Program-made: the position numbers and the translations under genes
NCBI GenBank assembly: GCA_964392725.1
Contig: CAYMPW010000012.1
Coordinates: 1-45,948, forward strand
Length of the DNA stretch: 45,948 nt
Direction: 5' to 3'
DNA from: CAYMPW01 sp964392725
Lineage (GTDB): Archaea > Thermoplasmatota > Thermoplasmata > Methanomassiliicoccales > Methanomethylophilaceae
The notes under the pieces: generated by a model
Told to the model about the DNA's origin: nothing
Seen by the model: only the letters and a program-made list of their open reading frames with translations
The model's database searches: none
Shown: positions 1 through 8,422 of the stretch, piece by piece
How the letters are laid out: every line of letters starts with the position of its first letter
Numbering within the stretch: position 1 is the stretch's first letter

Positions 1-231
1 GTAAAAAGTAATGCTCAAGATCTTTTTTCAAAACTTGGAATGGATATGTCTACAGCCGTAAACATATTTTTACGTCAGGCGATAAGAGAACAAAGTATTC
101 CTTTTGCAATCACACTTGAAACTCCGAATAATATTACAAAAACTGCTATAATTAATTCTAAAAGTGGAAAAAATGTTGTAGGACCGTTCGACACAGTTGA
201 TGAATTAATGGAAAATCTAAACAATAACTGA
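1..231 (+). CDS. RelB/DinJ-family antitoxin, 5' end outside window
   Basis: The reading frame is open from base 1, so the start lies upstream. The visible 76 residues contain the ribbon-helix-helix core typical of RelB/DinJ antitoxins: a stretch reading LFSKLGMDMSTAVNIFLRQ, then AIREQSIPF, then a variable acidic tail ending in DELMENLNNN. In this family the N-terminal part binds DNA as a dimer and the tail wraps a RelE/YafQ-type mRNA interferase. No toxin follows: the next gene runs the other way 12 nt later. Either the toxin is upstream of the window or this is an orphan antitoxin. An internal ATG at 40 cuts into the conserved helix and is not the real start. Confidence 0.8.
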   Translation, partial: VKSNAQDLFSKLGMDMSTAVNIFLRQAIREQSIPFAITLETPNNITKTAIINSKSGKNVVGPFDTVDELMENLNNN

Positions 232-243
232 GTAATTGAAAAA

Positions 244-1632
244 TCACTCTTCGATTCCACTTTCCTTACCGCGTGCCCATGAAGCATATGTTCCGACAGC
301 ACCCATAACAACACCGAATATTGCCATTGCTCTCAATGTGACAATAAACGAATCGAAAGTTTCAGGTGTAATAAAATCCGAAGATCCCATAACAAATGCG
401 ATTGCACATGCGGCAAAAGCCATACTGAGCATGGTTCCTCCCTGTCTCAATGTTGCCAAAGTTCCGGATGCTTCGTTTCTGTATTCTTTCGGAACTGAAG
501 ATAAAGTGGTATTCAGATTGGAAACGGCAAACAATGCCAAACCCAAACCGGTTATCACCAAAATCGAACCGACATACCACAAATTAACCGTGGATTCCAA
601 AAAGAACAACATTCCGATTCCTATTGTCGTTAAAACCATTCCCGAAGTAGGGAGAATTCTTTTGTCTTTTACTATATCCGTAAGTTTTCCCAACCAAGCG
701 GTCAACAAAACCTGCATCAAAGGCTGAAGCATTAAGATTAAACCTGTTTCGGCCGCAGTCAACAATCCTATTTTCAATAAATATAACGAAAGGAAGAATG
801 TTAAAGCGTAGGACGAACCGTAATTCATAAACGCTGCCAAACAAGACATTGTGAACATTTTGTATTTGAAAATCTTCGTATCGAGTATCGGATCCGCGCC
901 TTTCTTATTCAAATAAATGAAAATCGAAAGCATAACAACTCCGATAATTGCGAAAGGAATCGCATATGTTTGCAACGGATTCATCATACTGTAAGATACA
1001 AAAGCTATGGCAATCATATAAACCGCGGAAATTCCCACGAATGATTTTGACAATGGAACGATTTTACTGTTTTTCGGAAGATATGAAATGAACATCAACG
1101 AAACTATGGTAAACGGCAATACGGCCATGAATGTGGATCTCCATCCGAACGCATCGGTAATCAAACCTCCGATTGTGGGGCCGGATGCCATTCCGATGTA
1201 AACAAACAAAGTGTAGATTCCCAAAGCCCAGCCTCTTTTATCGGGTGGGAAGAAATCAGCCACGATTGGTGCGGAAACCACGGAAACCATAGAAGCTCCG
1301 AATCCCATAATGAATCTCAATATCAATAAAAATTCAAAAGACGGAGCAAAAAATGAAAGAATCGCTGTTGAAATCGTAAGTAAAACTCCGATAGCAAAGA
1401 TTCTTTTTCTACCGTATGCGTTGGCAAGACGGGCACATGGAATCATTGAAATTACGGTTGCCAAAATGAATACCGAAACAACCAATGATAATTCCGTCGA
1501 ACCGATATTGAATTCGGTTCCGATTTTACCCAAAGCGGGGTTCAGCATCGTACTCATCATCGGCATGATGAATGCTCCGGCACATACGGCTAGAATAACC
1601 GCGGCCGTTTCGAACCTGTTGCTTTGTTCCAT
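244..1632 (-). CDS. MFS drug/proton antiporter, DHA2 (EmrB/QacA) type
   Basis: 462 residues, almost entirely hydrophobic, with the spacing of about 14 membrane helices expected for the DHA2 branch of the major facilitator superfamily. MFS motif A is seen between helices 2 and 3 as ARLANAYGRKR, and the antiporter motif C as GMASGPTIGGLI in helix 5, which points to export coupled to proton entry rather than uptake. The likely role is efflux of organic cations or drugs across the cytoplasmic membrane; the substrate cannot be read from sequence. It starts 24 nt after the copA stop on the same strand, so it may be read with the copper operon. The ATG is preceded by ACGGGGAT. Confidence 0.85.
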   Translation of the reverse strand: MEQSNRFETAAVILAVCAGAFIMPMMSTMLNPALGKIGTEFNIGSTELSLVVSVFILATVISMIPCARLANAYGRKRIFAIGVLLTISTAILSFFAPSFEFLLILRFIMGFGASMVSVVSAPIVADFFPPDKRGWALGIYTLFVYIGMASGPTIGGLITDAFGWRSTFMAVLPFTIVSLMFISYLPKNSKIVPLSKSFVGISAVYMIAIAFVSYSMMNPLQTYAIPFAIIGVVMLSIFIYLNKKGADPILDTKIFKYKMFTMSCLAAFMNYGSSYALTFFLSLYLLKIGLLTAAETGLILMLQPLMQVLLTAWLGKLTDIVKDKRILPTSGMVLTTIGIGMLFFLESTVNLWYVGSILVITGLGLALFAVSNLNTTLSSVPKEYRNEASGTLATLRQGGTMLSMAFAACAIAFVMGSSDFITPETFDSFIVTLRAMAIFGVVMGAVGTYASWARGKESGIEE

Positions 1633-1656
1633 ATCCCCGTAATATATCTAATCAAT

Positions 1657-3861
1657 TTAGTCTTTAACCTTTTCAGCCAAAGATTTCGGTGTAAAATATC
1701 TCAATCTGAGTGAATTTGTTACAACCGAAATCGAAGATATAGACATTGCCGCCGCGGCAATCATGGGCATATGCAATATTTCGCCCATTCCGAAAACGTA
1801 TGGTAATCCCGCAGCGATCGGAATTGCAACAATATTGTAACAAAACGCCAGGAATAAATTCTGATGAATATTTTTCATCACAGCTCTGCCGGTTTCTATT
1901 GCTACAGGGACACTTCTTACATCATCGTTTATTAAGATCACATCAGCGGAATCCACTGCGATATCCGTTCCAGATCCTACTGCCATTCCGATATTGGCCT
2001 GAACCAAAGCAGGAGAATCGTTTATTCCGTCTCCGATGAAAGCAACGGATTTTTCCTTGATCTGAAGATCTTTTACAACCGTCAATTTATCTCCGGGAAG
2101 TATTTCCGAACGTATATTCGCAATTCCCAATTCTTTTCCCACGGCATCCGCGGAAGATTTTCTGTCTCCGGTTGCCATGATTACGTCCACGTTCAAATCT
2201 TTAAGAGATTTGACTGCCGAAGAAGCAGTATCTTTTATTTTATCGGATACTGCGACATAACCTTCGAAGTTTCCGTCTATTGCAACAAAAGCAACAGTTT
2301 TTCCTTCCAATTCTGTTGAGAAATCCGGAATATCTATGTTGTTGGATTCAAACAAATGGTAATTTCCTATCAAAAGATTCTTGCCGTCAACCGAACATGA
2401 TATTCCTCCGCCTGTATTCGATTGGAAATTCTCGATTGATTTTTTATCAATCTTTTGATTCTCGGCATATTCTATGATTGCTTTGGCAACGGGATGTTCG
2501 GACATTGATTCGGCCGATGCAACCAAAGAAATCATTTCCTTTTCTCCGGATATCGAATATACCGAAGAAACTACGGGTTTGCCTTCAGTCAAAGTTCCTG
2601 TTTTATCGAACACAACCGTATCGACATTACCGCATTTTTCCAACGCAGCGGCATTCTTGAACAAAACACCCAACCGTGCGGATCTTCCCGTTCCGACTAC
2701 GATTGCCATAGGTGTTGCCAAACCTAACGCACAAGGACAGGATATAACTAAAACCGAAACCGCGATGTTTAAACCGAAAGGTATTGATTTTCCGGAAATT
2801 ATCCAAATCAATGCAGACAATACGGCAATTGAAATAACAACCGGAACGAACACTCCCGCAACTTTATCGGCAATTCTGGCAACGGGTGCTTTGGTTCCTT
2901 TTGCTTCTTCCACCATCTGTGCAATTTGATGCAAAACGGTATCATTTCCCGCTTTATCCACTGAAAAAGTCAAACTTCCGGTTCCGTTTACTGTTCCCGC
3001 ATATACAATCGAACCTTCGTTCTTTGTTACGGGTATTGATTCGCCCGTAAGCATGGATTCGTCAACGGACGAAGATCCTGAAATTACGGTACCATCGGCA
3101 GGAATTCTTTCTCCCGGCCTGACTACGACAATATCGGAAACAACAACTTCGGTTGCGGGAATGCGTAATTCTTTTTCATCTCTGATAACGGATGCTTCAT
3201 CCGGAACCAAACGAAGCAAACCTTCCACGGCATCGTTTGTTTTTACTTTGGATCTTGATTCAAGATATTTTCCTACTGAAACCAAAGTTATGATCATCGC
3301 AACCGAATCGAATGCTAATCTTCCAGCATATGAAACATCACCGGATACAATCATGTAAATGCAGAATAAACTGAAAATGAACGCGGTTCCTGTTCCTAAA
3401 GAAACCAAAGAATCCATCGTAGGACTTCTTACCAATGCGGGAATTCCACGAATGTAGAATCTTCTTCCCGCATACAGAACTGGAACACAAAGAATCAATT
3501 GTATTATTGAAAATACAAGAGGTTCGTCGTAAAAGGGAACCATTAATCCAAACATTGGACCCATAGCATAAATCGTCAAAGGTATGGAAAATAAAATTGC
3601 CAAAAACAAATCTTTTTTCATCTTTTCGGATTCGATTTTATCTATTTCCGAAGTGTTTCCTCTGATTACGGTATACCCTGCTTTTTCCACAGCGGAAATT
3701 ATGATTTCTTCGGATACGTTTTCAAAAGAAACCGTCAATGAATTATTCGCGAAGTTTGCTATTGCCGAGTCTACGCCTTTAACGGACTTTACAGCTTTTT
3801 CTATTGAGACAGAACATGCTGCACAGGACATGCCCCCAACGCGAAATGTTTTCTTGATCAT
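1657..3861 (-). CDS. copA: Copper-exporting P1B-type ATPase CopA
   Basis: 734 residues. One heavy-metal-associated domain at 1-70 with GGMSCAAC (Cys13, Cys16), then paired N-terminal helices from about residue 85. The P-type ATPase signatures are complete: TGES at 272-275 (actuator loop), CPC at 375-377 in the metal-binding helix, DKTGTLT at 419-425 with phosphorylated Asp419, SEHP near 454, and GDGINDSP at 610-617. The last helices hold FCYN and AMSISS, the pattern that with CPC marks Cu(I) pumps (P1B-1). It should export cuprous ion at the cost of ATP. Its ATG overlaps the stop of the upstream copper chaperone gene by 4 nt, so the two are translationally coupled. Confidence 0.95.
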   Translation of the reverse strand: MIKKTFRVGGMSCAACSVSIEKAVKSVKGVDSAIANFANNSLTVSFENVSEEIIISAVEKAGYTVIRGNTSEIDKIESEKMKKDLFLAILFSIPLTIYAMGPMFGLMVPFYDEPLVFSIIQLILCVPVLYAGRRFYIRGIPALVRSPTMDSLVSLGTGTAFIFSLFCIYMIVSGDVSYAGRLAFDSVAMIITLVSVGKYLESRSKVKTNDAVEGLLRLVPDEASVIRDEKELRIPATEVVVSDIVVVRPGERIPADGTVISGSSSVDESMLTGESIPVTKNEGSIVYAGTVNGTGSLTFSVDKAGNDTVLHQIAQMVEEAKGTKAPVARIADKVAGVFVPVVISIAVLSALIWIISGKSIPFGLNIAVSVLVISCPCALGLATPMAIVVGTGRSARLGVLFKNAAALEKCGNVDTVVFDKTGTLTEGKPVVSSVYSISGEKEMISLVASAESMSEHPVAKAIIEYAENQKIDKKSIENFQSNTGGGISCSVDGKNLLIGNYHLFESNNIDIPDFSTELEGKTVAFVAIDGNFEGYVAVSDKIKDTASSAVKSLKDLNVDVIMATGDRKSSADAVGKELGIANIRSEILPGDKLTVVKDLQIKEKSVAFIGDGINDSPALVQANIGMAVGSGTDIAVDSADVILINDDVRSVPVAIETGRAVMKNIHQNLFLAFCYNIVAIPIAAGLPYVFGMGEILHMPMIAAAAMSISSISVVTNSLRLRYFTPKSLAEKVKD

Positions 3862-4091
3862 TTGAAAAGTCCGCGTTTAACTTTAGCTGTGAAACCTGCG
3901 TTTACAACCGCGGCAACCAAATCTTCGGGAGATGATAAATCATTGTGCCAGACTTCGGCTTTTCCCGCGGATACATTAATTTTTACTTCTGTAACGCCGG
4001 CCATGGATTTTAGAGCGTAATCTACTTTGCCCTTGCAGACGTCACACATCATACCTTCTACCAGAAGAACTGTTTTTGTCATTTGAACCAT
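3858..4091 (-). CDS. copZ: CopZ-like copper chaperone (single HMA domain)
   Basis: 77 residues from the chosen ATG at 4091; essentially one heavy-metal-associated domain with EGMMCDVCKGKV, the CxxC pair that binds Cu(I). It likely hands copper to the CopA pump encoded next (4-nt overlap, ATGA). Two other starts exist: a GTG at 4112 and an ATG at 4082. I prefer 4091 because a TATA-like element (CATTATATG, around 4117) lies about 26 nt upstream, placing the transcript start on this ATG and making the message leaderless; the domain itself begins at the 4082 methionine. A perfect palindrome sits just upstream of the TATA element. Confidence 0.85.
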   Translation of the reverse strand: MVQMTKTVLLVEGMMCDVCKGKVDYALKSMAGVTEVKINVSAGKAEVWHNDLSSPEDLVAAVVNAGFTAKVKRGLFK

Positions 4092-4113
4092 ATTTAGGAA
4101 TGCCTTAAACACA

Positions 4114-4143
4114 TATAATGGTTTTGATATTTACGTATCAAAA
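4114..4143 (-). promoter_or_regulatory. Copper operon promoter with palindromic operator
   Basis: A perfect inverted repeat TTTTGATA / TATCAAAA (4122-4129 and 4136-4143, spacer TTTACG on the + strand) abuts a TATA-like element at about 4114-4122 for the copZ-copA genes. A palindrome beside the box A of a metal-export operon is the arrangement expected for a metal-sensing regulator. The regulator is not encoded nearby. Its identity is unknown. Confidence 0.55.
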
Positions 4144-4167
4144 ATCAATAAAATGGTTAACAACACT

Positions 4168-4695
4168 TTATTCGAAACCCAACAATACGGTGGATGTTTT
4201 TGCTTCCAAATCCAAGTTGAATTCTTTCTTGATCAGTATATCGGATGACGTCGTGGGGGATGCAAAAACCGCTTTGACTTCTTCGAGACCGGGATACGGT
4301 GCAGCGGGAACGACAAAGCGTTCGTTTTCATCCATTTTTGCATCGGGAAACAGAACAAAATCATCCGATAGCCAAACAACATCGTCTCTGTTTTCATAAA
4401 GATGCATGTCGCATTTCGGAACATTGGTTCCAACGATTTTTCCTGTGTTGTCCATAAGAACCAAACATGAACTTCCCCTATCTTCTTTGAAAAGATCGTT
4501 ATCGATTATGATGCAGACTCTTTTGGGTTTTTTCATAACCTCTTCGCATGCATCGTTATCGACATCCATTCCCGTATCAGATGTGACATTGCGTTCTTGA
4601 TAAAGGATTGCATCGCAAATTTCCGAAGATAGTTCGTGAACCGAAACAACACCTTCTGTGTTTGCAACATAATCCAATACTTCGTTCATATTCAT
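4168..4695 (-). CDS. Uncharacterised acidic protein, partner of YqaJ-type nuclease
   Basis: 175 residues, acidic, without membrane segments. I do not recognise the family. The N-terminal 40 residues look helical; a middle block (KRVCIIIDNDLF, then SSCLVLMDNTGKIVGTNV) alternates hydrophobic strands in the way of a small alpha/beta domain; the C-terminal half contains PAAPYPGLEEVKAVFASP. The ATG overlaps the stop of the YqaJ-family nuclease gene by 4 nt (4692-4695), so the two are translationally coupled and presumably act together. The gene ends 77 nt before the copper operon start. A phage or mobile-element origin of the pair is possible from the partner family, but no other phage genes are visible. 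Confidence 0.6.
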   Translation of the reverse strand: MNMNEVLDYVANTEGVVSVHELSSEICDAILYQERNVTSDTGMDVDNDACEEVMKKPKRVCIIIDNDLFKEDRGSSCLVLMDNTGKIVGTNVPKCDMHLYENRDDVVWLSDDFVLFPDAKMDENERFVVPAAPYPGLEEVKAVFASPTTSSDILIKKEFNLDLEAKTSTVLLGFE

Positions 4696-5465
4696 GCTCT
4701 TTTAACCCCTGCGCGTATCCATTTGAGAAGATCTGCATCTTCTTCTGTCCATTCGGGAGTGTATCCGTTAACAATAAACTCTTTGTACCACTCTTCGGCT
4801 TCTTCCATATATTTTGTCATTTCAAGCTTATCTTTGATGATAATATATGTGTTCTCGGGACTTGGTTTCCATCTTGCGGGCCATCTGTAATCCTCTTCCT
4901 CCAAGAATCCTACGAGGAATACGATTCTATCCAAACCTGAAAGTTCGGCATAAAGGGATGCCTGCATCATATACGATTGGGGAACGACGGTTACTTCCCC
5001 GTTTTCATCAAGCCAAGATTCTTTGTTTCCGGATGTTTTGATCTCAAGAATACTGTTGCGTTCTCCGTTTGCCAAAATATATCCGTCAACCATACCTCCA
5101 AAGAGTTTGTTGTCATGGAAATGATCATACTGACATGTTTCCTTTTCTGGTGGAATTTCAACTTTAATTTCAGTTCCTTCAGGAAGAGAAAGCAAAGGAG
5201 ACAACATCTTTGTAGAACTGTGTCCCAAATAATCTCTTAAAACAGGTTCGAGAGCGTTTCCCGCGTCGATGTACTTGTTAGGTTTATCTCCGGGATAAAT
5301 GCGTGCAAGTTCACATGCAACTTTGAAAGGTGTGGAAAATTTACTTTCTCCAAATATTGCTCCGATCTTGGTTCCCGTTATTTTTTTGGGTGTCCATGTT
5401 TCGAAATAGATAATTTTTGAATCATCGTCTATTTCGATAATATTGTTTCTTCCGTCGTATGCCAT
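4692..5465 (-). CDS. YqaJ-like / lambda-exonuclease-type PD-(D/E)XK nuclease
   Basis: 257 residues with the motif order of the YqaJ viral recombinase family: an early G-x-x-x-E motif in DAGNALEPVLRDYLG, then GGMVDGYI with the catalytic Asp, then ILEIKTSG, the E-x-K pair of the PD-(D/E)XK fold, and finally a Q-x-x-x-Y type motif in QSYMMQASLYAELSG. Such enzymes are 5'-3' exonucleases of phage-type single-strand annealing systems. No annealing protein (Bet, RecT, ERF) is adjacent. The downstream 175-residue gene overlaps by 4 nt and is the only visible partner. A TATA-like element around 5490-5499 places the transcript start close to this ATG. Confidence 0.8.
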   Translation of the reverse strand: MAYDGRNNIIEIDDDSKIIYFETWTPKKITGTKIGAIFGESKFSTPFKVACELARIYPGDKPNKYIDAGNALEPVLRDYLGHSSTKMLSPLLSLPEGTEIKVEIPPEKETCQYDHFHDNKLFGGMVDGYILANGERNSILEIKTSGNKESWLDENGEVTVVPQSYMMQASLYAELSGLDRIVFLVGFLEEEDYRWPARWKPSPENTYIIIKDKLEMTKYMEEAEEWYKEFIVNGYTPEWTEEDADLLKWIRAGVKRA

Positions 5466-5476
5466 AGTACTGCATA

Positions 5477-5499
5477 ATCCTGAAAGGATAATAAAAGAA
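5477..5499 (-). promoter_or_regulatory. Promoter with short inverted repeat upstream of the YqaJ-type gene
   Basis: The inverted repeat ATCCT-GAA-AGGAT (5477-5489) lies between a TATA-like TTTTATTAT (about 5490-5498 on the minus strand) and the ATG at 5465. It covers the expected transcript start region, so it may be a repressor site. The arms are only 5 bp, so chance is possible. Confidence 0.35.
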
Positions 5500-5568
5500 C
5501 GGTGTTGTTTTACAAAATACGGGAATGATTCATATTGATGAACACCATACTCGTGCTCAGGCGAAAAT

Positions 5569-6135
5569 ATGTTGGAACTTCTGAAAGAAAGCTTGGAAAA
5601 CTGTCCGATCGTAGATATGGGTGGATACCACTATTTTATTCATCCGATTACGGATGGAATTCCGATAATGAAACCTGATGTTCTCAACGAAGTTTTGGAC
5701 TGTCTTGAAAAAATCGTAAATTTTGATTGCGATTATTTGCTTGCTTCCGAAGCCATGGGAATTCCCCTGGTTATTCCTTTGGCCCTTCGCAAAAATATTC
5801 CTTATATCATAATCAGAAAGAGAAAATACGACCTCCTGGGAGAGGTGGAAATAACAAAATCCACTGGATATTCCGAATCTCACATGTATCTGAACAACAT
5901 CAAAAAAGGAGACAGGGTTGTCATAGTCGATGATGTTCTGAGTACCGGCGGAACGCTCAAAGCAATTGTCGATGCGTTGAAAAATACGGTTGGTGCTGAG
6001 ATTGTGGATATTGCCATGGTCTTCGAGAAAACTTCTAAAAAGACAGAGTTGGAAAATGAAATCGGAATGGAGATTAAGACACTTTTGAAAGTAGACGTAA
6101 AGGATGGAAAAATCTTTTATGACGATGTTCTCTGA
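5569..6135 (+). CDS. hpt: Hypoxanthine/guanine-type phosphoribosyltransferase (archaeal Hpt)
   Basis: 188 residues, the usual length of archaeal Hpt proteins. The PRPP-binding loop is VVIVDDVLSTGGTLKA (about residues 117-132), the hallmark of type I phosphoribosyltransferases. Other family blocks are HPITDGIP, ASEAMGIPL and YIIIRKRKYDLLGE. The enzyme condenses a purine base with PRPP in purine salvage. Archaeal members are usually called hypoxanthine or adenine/hypoxanthine phosphoribosyltransferase; the exact base cannot be decided here. The gene is divergent from the YqaJ-type gene and stands alone. Confidence 0.88.
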   Translation: MLELLKESLENCPIVDMGGYHYFIHPITDGIPIMKPDVLNEVLDCLEKIVNFDCDYLLASEAMGIPLVIPLALRKNIPYIIIRKRKYDLLGEVEITKSTGYSESHMYLNNIKKGDRVVIVDDVLSTGGTLKAIVDALKNTVGAEIVDIAMVFEKTSKKTELENEIGMEIKTLLKVDVKDGKIFYDDVL

Positions 6136-6244
6136 TTCTTTCGATTCCGTAAATATTTCATATTTGTGTTCTTTTAAGCAAAACACAGGAAAAATGATAC
6201 AATTAATTTTAAATATCCAACAACAGCCTATTTAAGAGATTACT

Positions 6245-6799
6245 ATGGTCGAAGTTAATTTACCAGTACTGAGTAAAATAGGCTTTCTCCTAATAGGATT
6301 AATCTTTATTCTGTGGGGAATTGTCTATTTAGATTTTGTTTATGACTTTATCACAGATGTAAGTCTGTACGAATATTTCGTTCCAGTAACCGCCATAATG
6401 TCGGCACTTACCTTGTTGGTTGGTGTTTTGGGATTGATTGTAGGCGGCAACAGAACAAGTGCGTTTACATTCATTCTGATGTCGATTCCTTTTGTTCTTG
6501 CTGTCCTTCCCATATACGTAGAAAATTTCAACTCCGACTACAACAACTACATATTCCTTGCCGGCGGAGTATTGCTTCTTATAATGGCAATGATGAATGC
6601 AAGAAAGAGAACGGTTCTTGGTGCATTCGTAGCATTCCTTGTGGCAATCGCGTTCCTTATATCGGTTTTACCTGTATTTGTTGATAAGGCAGCGGATTGG
6701 ATCGAACCCATATACTACGCAATAACGGGCATATACCTCCTTGTCGGAGTAATGTGTTTGGTTTTGTCGGCAACGGGACGTTACGAAGAAGCTATTTGA
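6245..6799 (+). CDS. Six-helix membrane protein of unknown function
   Basis: 184 residues with about six hydrophobic segments (roughly 8-30, 42-66, 70-90, 98-116, 120-144 and 150-176), short loops and few charges. No catalytic motif or known signature is apparent, so no function is assigned. The ATG at 6245 is preceded by a TATA-like TTTTAAATA around 6208-6217, leaving a very short leader. The gene is followed by a strong hairpin terminator and appears monocistronic. Confidence 0.6.
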   Translation: MVEVNLPVLSKIGFLLIGLIFILWGIVYLDFVYDFITDVSLYEYFVPVTAIMSALTLLVGVLGLIVGGNRTSAFTFILMSIPFVLAVLPIYVENFNSDYNNYIFLAGGVLLLIMAMMNARKRTVLGAFVAFLVAIAFLISVLPVFVDKAADWIEPIYYAITGIYLLVGVMCLVLSATGRYEEAI

Positions 6800-6810
6800 A
6801 AACAACAACC

Positions 6811-6832
6811 GGGGAAATATTCCCCTTTTTTT
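6811..6832 (+). terminator. Hairpin terminator after the six-helix membrane protein
   Basis: A perfect stem GGGGAA / TTCCCC with a 3-nt loop ATA (6811-6825) is followed directly by seven T residues (6826-6832). It begins 11 nt after the stop codon. Confidence 0.75.
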
Positions 6833-6844
6833 CTTAATTTTTAG

Positions 6845-6943
6845 ATTGTTTGATTGAAACAATAGTGTAAAAAAATGTTCTGAATTGCCTTTATTTTACT
6901 GTAAAAAATGTTCTAAAACACCTATAAAAAACTGTAAAAAATG
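6845..6943 (+). repeat. Phased direct repeats and inverted repeat before DUF4143 ATPase
   Basis: An inverted repeat ATTGTTT-GATTG-AAACAAT (6845-6863) is followed by three direct repeats: TGTAAAAAAATGTTCT at 6866, TGTAAAAAATGTTCT at 6900 and TGTAAAAAATG at 6933. The repeat starts are 34 and 33 nt apart, about three helical turns, so a protein bound to them would sit on one face of the DNA. The array ends 34 nt before the ATPase start and probably regulates it; low complexity of the A-run makes chance similarity partly possible. Confidence 0.5.
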
Positions 6944-6977
6944 CAATATTCAAATACTGAATGCTTGATATTATATC

Positions 6978-8267
6978 ATGCAACGTTTCCTTTATTCCAA
7001 TCTTGTAAAATGGAAAAATAGTCCTGATCGCAAACCTTTGGTATTAGATGGAGTAAGACAGTGCGGGAAAACATATCTTTTGAAAAAATTCGGAAATGAA
7101 AATTACGAGTCCGTTGCATACGTTAACTTTGAAAAAAATCCAAACTTAACCAAGTTGTTTGATAATGATTTAGATCCTCGTAGAATCCTGATAGAATTGG
7201 GATTGATTTTGAATATGAGAATCGACAGCAATACGTTGATAATATTCGATGAAATTCAAGATTGTAACAGTGCACTTACTTCTTTGAAATATTTCCATGA
7301 ATCTGCTCCTGAATATCATGTTGTTTGCGCGGGTTCGTTAATTGGAATACAACTTTCCAAACCCAAATCATTCCCTGTCGGAAAAGTAAACAGACTCTCC
7401 CTGTACCCGATGTGTTTTCATGAATTTCTTTTGGCCAACGGCGAAACAGATCTTTATAATTACATTTTGAACGTGAATAATAAAATCTCATCTCCCGTTT
7501 CATCAAAATTGGAAGCATATCTCAGAGAATATTGCGTTGTCGGAGGTATGCCCGAAGTTGTTTTGTCTTGGGTTACGGAACACGATGTGTCCAAAGTAAA
7601 TGATTTACAATCATCCATATTGAAAGATTATACGGATGATTTTGAAAAATATGCATCAAGACAGTTTCAAAATTTAAACCAGATTTGGAAATCCATTCCG
7701 ACCCAATTATCCAATAATAATAAAAAATTCATGTTCGGACACGTCAGAAACGGAGCCAGATCCAAAGACTTAGAAAAATCTCTTCAATGGCTATTGGATG
7801 CGGGTTTGGTTTACAAAGTATCCAAGGTCGAAAATCCCGAAATTCCGTTAAATCTTAATTGTGACGAATCGAATTTCAAAATATATTTTGTGGATGTGGG
7901 TCTATTACGCAATCTTGCAGGGTATCCTCCGAAATTTGTTCTTTCGAATGATGATGAATTCAGATTATTCAAAGGTGCCCAAACTGAAAACTATGTGTTG
8001 TGTGAATTGATTTCAAAATACGGAAAACCTTTGCATTTCTGGAAATCCGGAAGATACGAAGTAGATTTTCTTTTTGAAACATCCGATTTCGTAGCACCTC
8101 TTGAGGTAAAAGCTGAAAAGAATACGAGTTCGATAAGTATGAAACATTACATCGAAGATTACACCCCTAAGAAGGCGGTGATTGTTTCGATGAATCTTCC
8201 ATCAGATAACGAAATTACCAACATTCCGTTGTATTCAATACGAAATCTGACAGAGTTTCTAGAGTAA
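6978..8267 (+). CDS. DUF4143/AAA_14 family ATPase
   Basis: 429 residues. The N-terminal AAA_14 domain has a Walker A in GVRQCGKTYL (about residues 25-34; Lys31) and Walker B in LIIFDEIQ. The middle contains the usual FHEFLLANGE and YLREYCVVGGMPEVV blocks; the C-terminal half is a DUF4143 domain with YFVDVGLLRNL, GAQTENYVLCEL and EVDFLFE...LEVKAE, resembling the remains of a PD-(D/E)XK nuclease fold. These ATPases are common and highly duplicated in methanogens and gut bacteria; their substrate is unknown. The gene is preceded by phased direct repeats. It stands alone between a terminator and a surface protein gene. Confidence 0.85.
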   Translation: MQRFLYSNLVKWKNSPDRKPLVLDGVRQCGKTYLLKKFGNENYESVAYVNFEKNPNLTKLFDNDLDPRRILIELGLILNMRIDSNTLIIFDEIQDCNSALTSLKYFHESAPEYHVVCAGSLIGIQLSKPKSFPVGKVNRLSLYPMCFHEFLLANGETDLYNYILNVNNKISSPVSSKLEAYLREYCVVGGMPEVVLSWVTEHDVSKVNDLQSSILKDYTDDFEKYASRQFQNLNQIWKSIPTQLSNNNKKFMFGHVRNGARSKDLEKSLQWLLDAGLVYKVSKVENPEIPLNLNCDESNFKIYFVDVGLLRNLAGYPPKFVLSNDDEFRLFKGAQTENYVLCELISKYGKPLHFWKSGRYEVDFLFETSDFVAPLEVKAEKNTSSISMKHYIEDYTPKKAVIVSMNLPSDNEITNIPLYSIRNLTEFLE

Positions 8268-8422
8268 ATTTGTTGATGCAAACATTCTGTTTCCGAAGAT
8301 TTGTACAAAATTTTCATAAAACACAATAAGTCAAAAACAGAAATTGACAGATATCCTTTTATTCTGTGAGCCATCATAACCGTAAAACCTGTACGCATGC
8401 GCGTATCAAGAAGGGTAATATT

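Noticed and set aside
5557..6186. 209-residue open frame opposite hpt
   Set aside because: Covers the hpt gene completely in antisense and has no promoter; hpt motifs are unmistakable.
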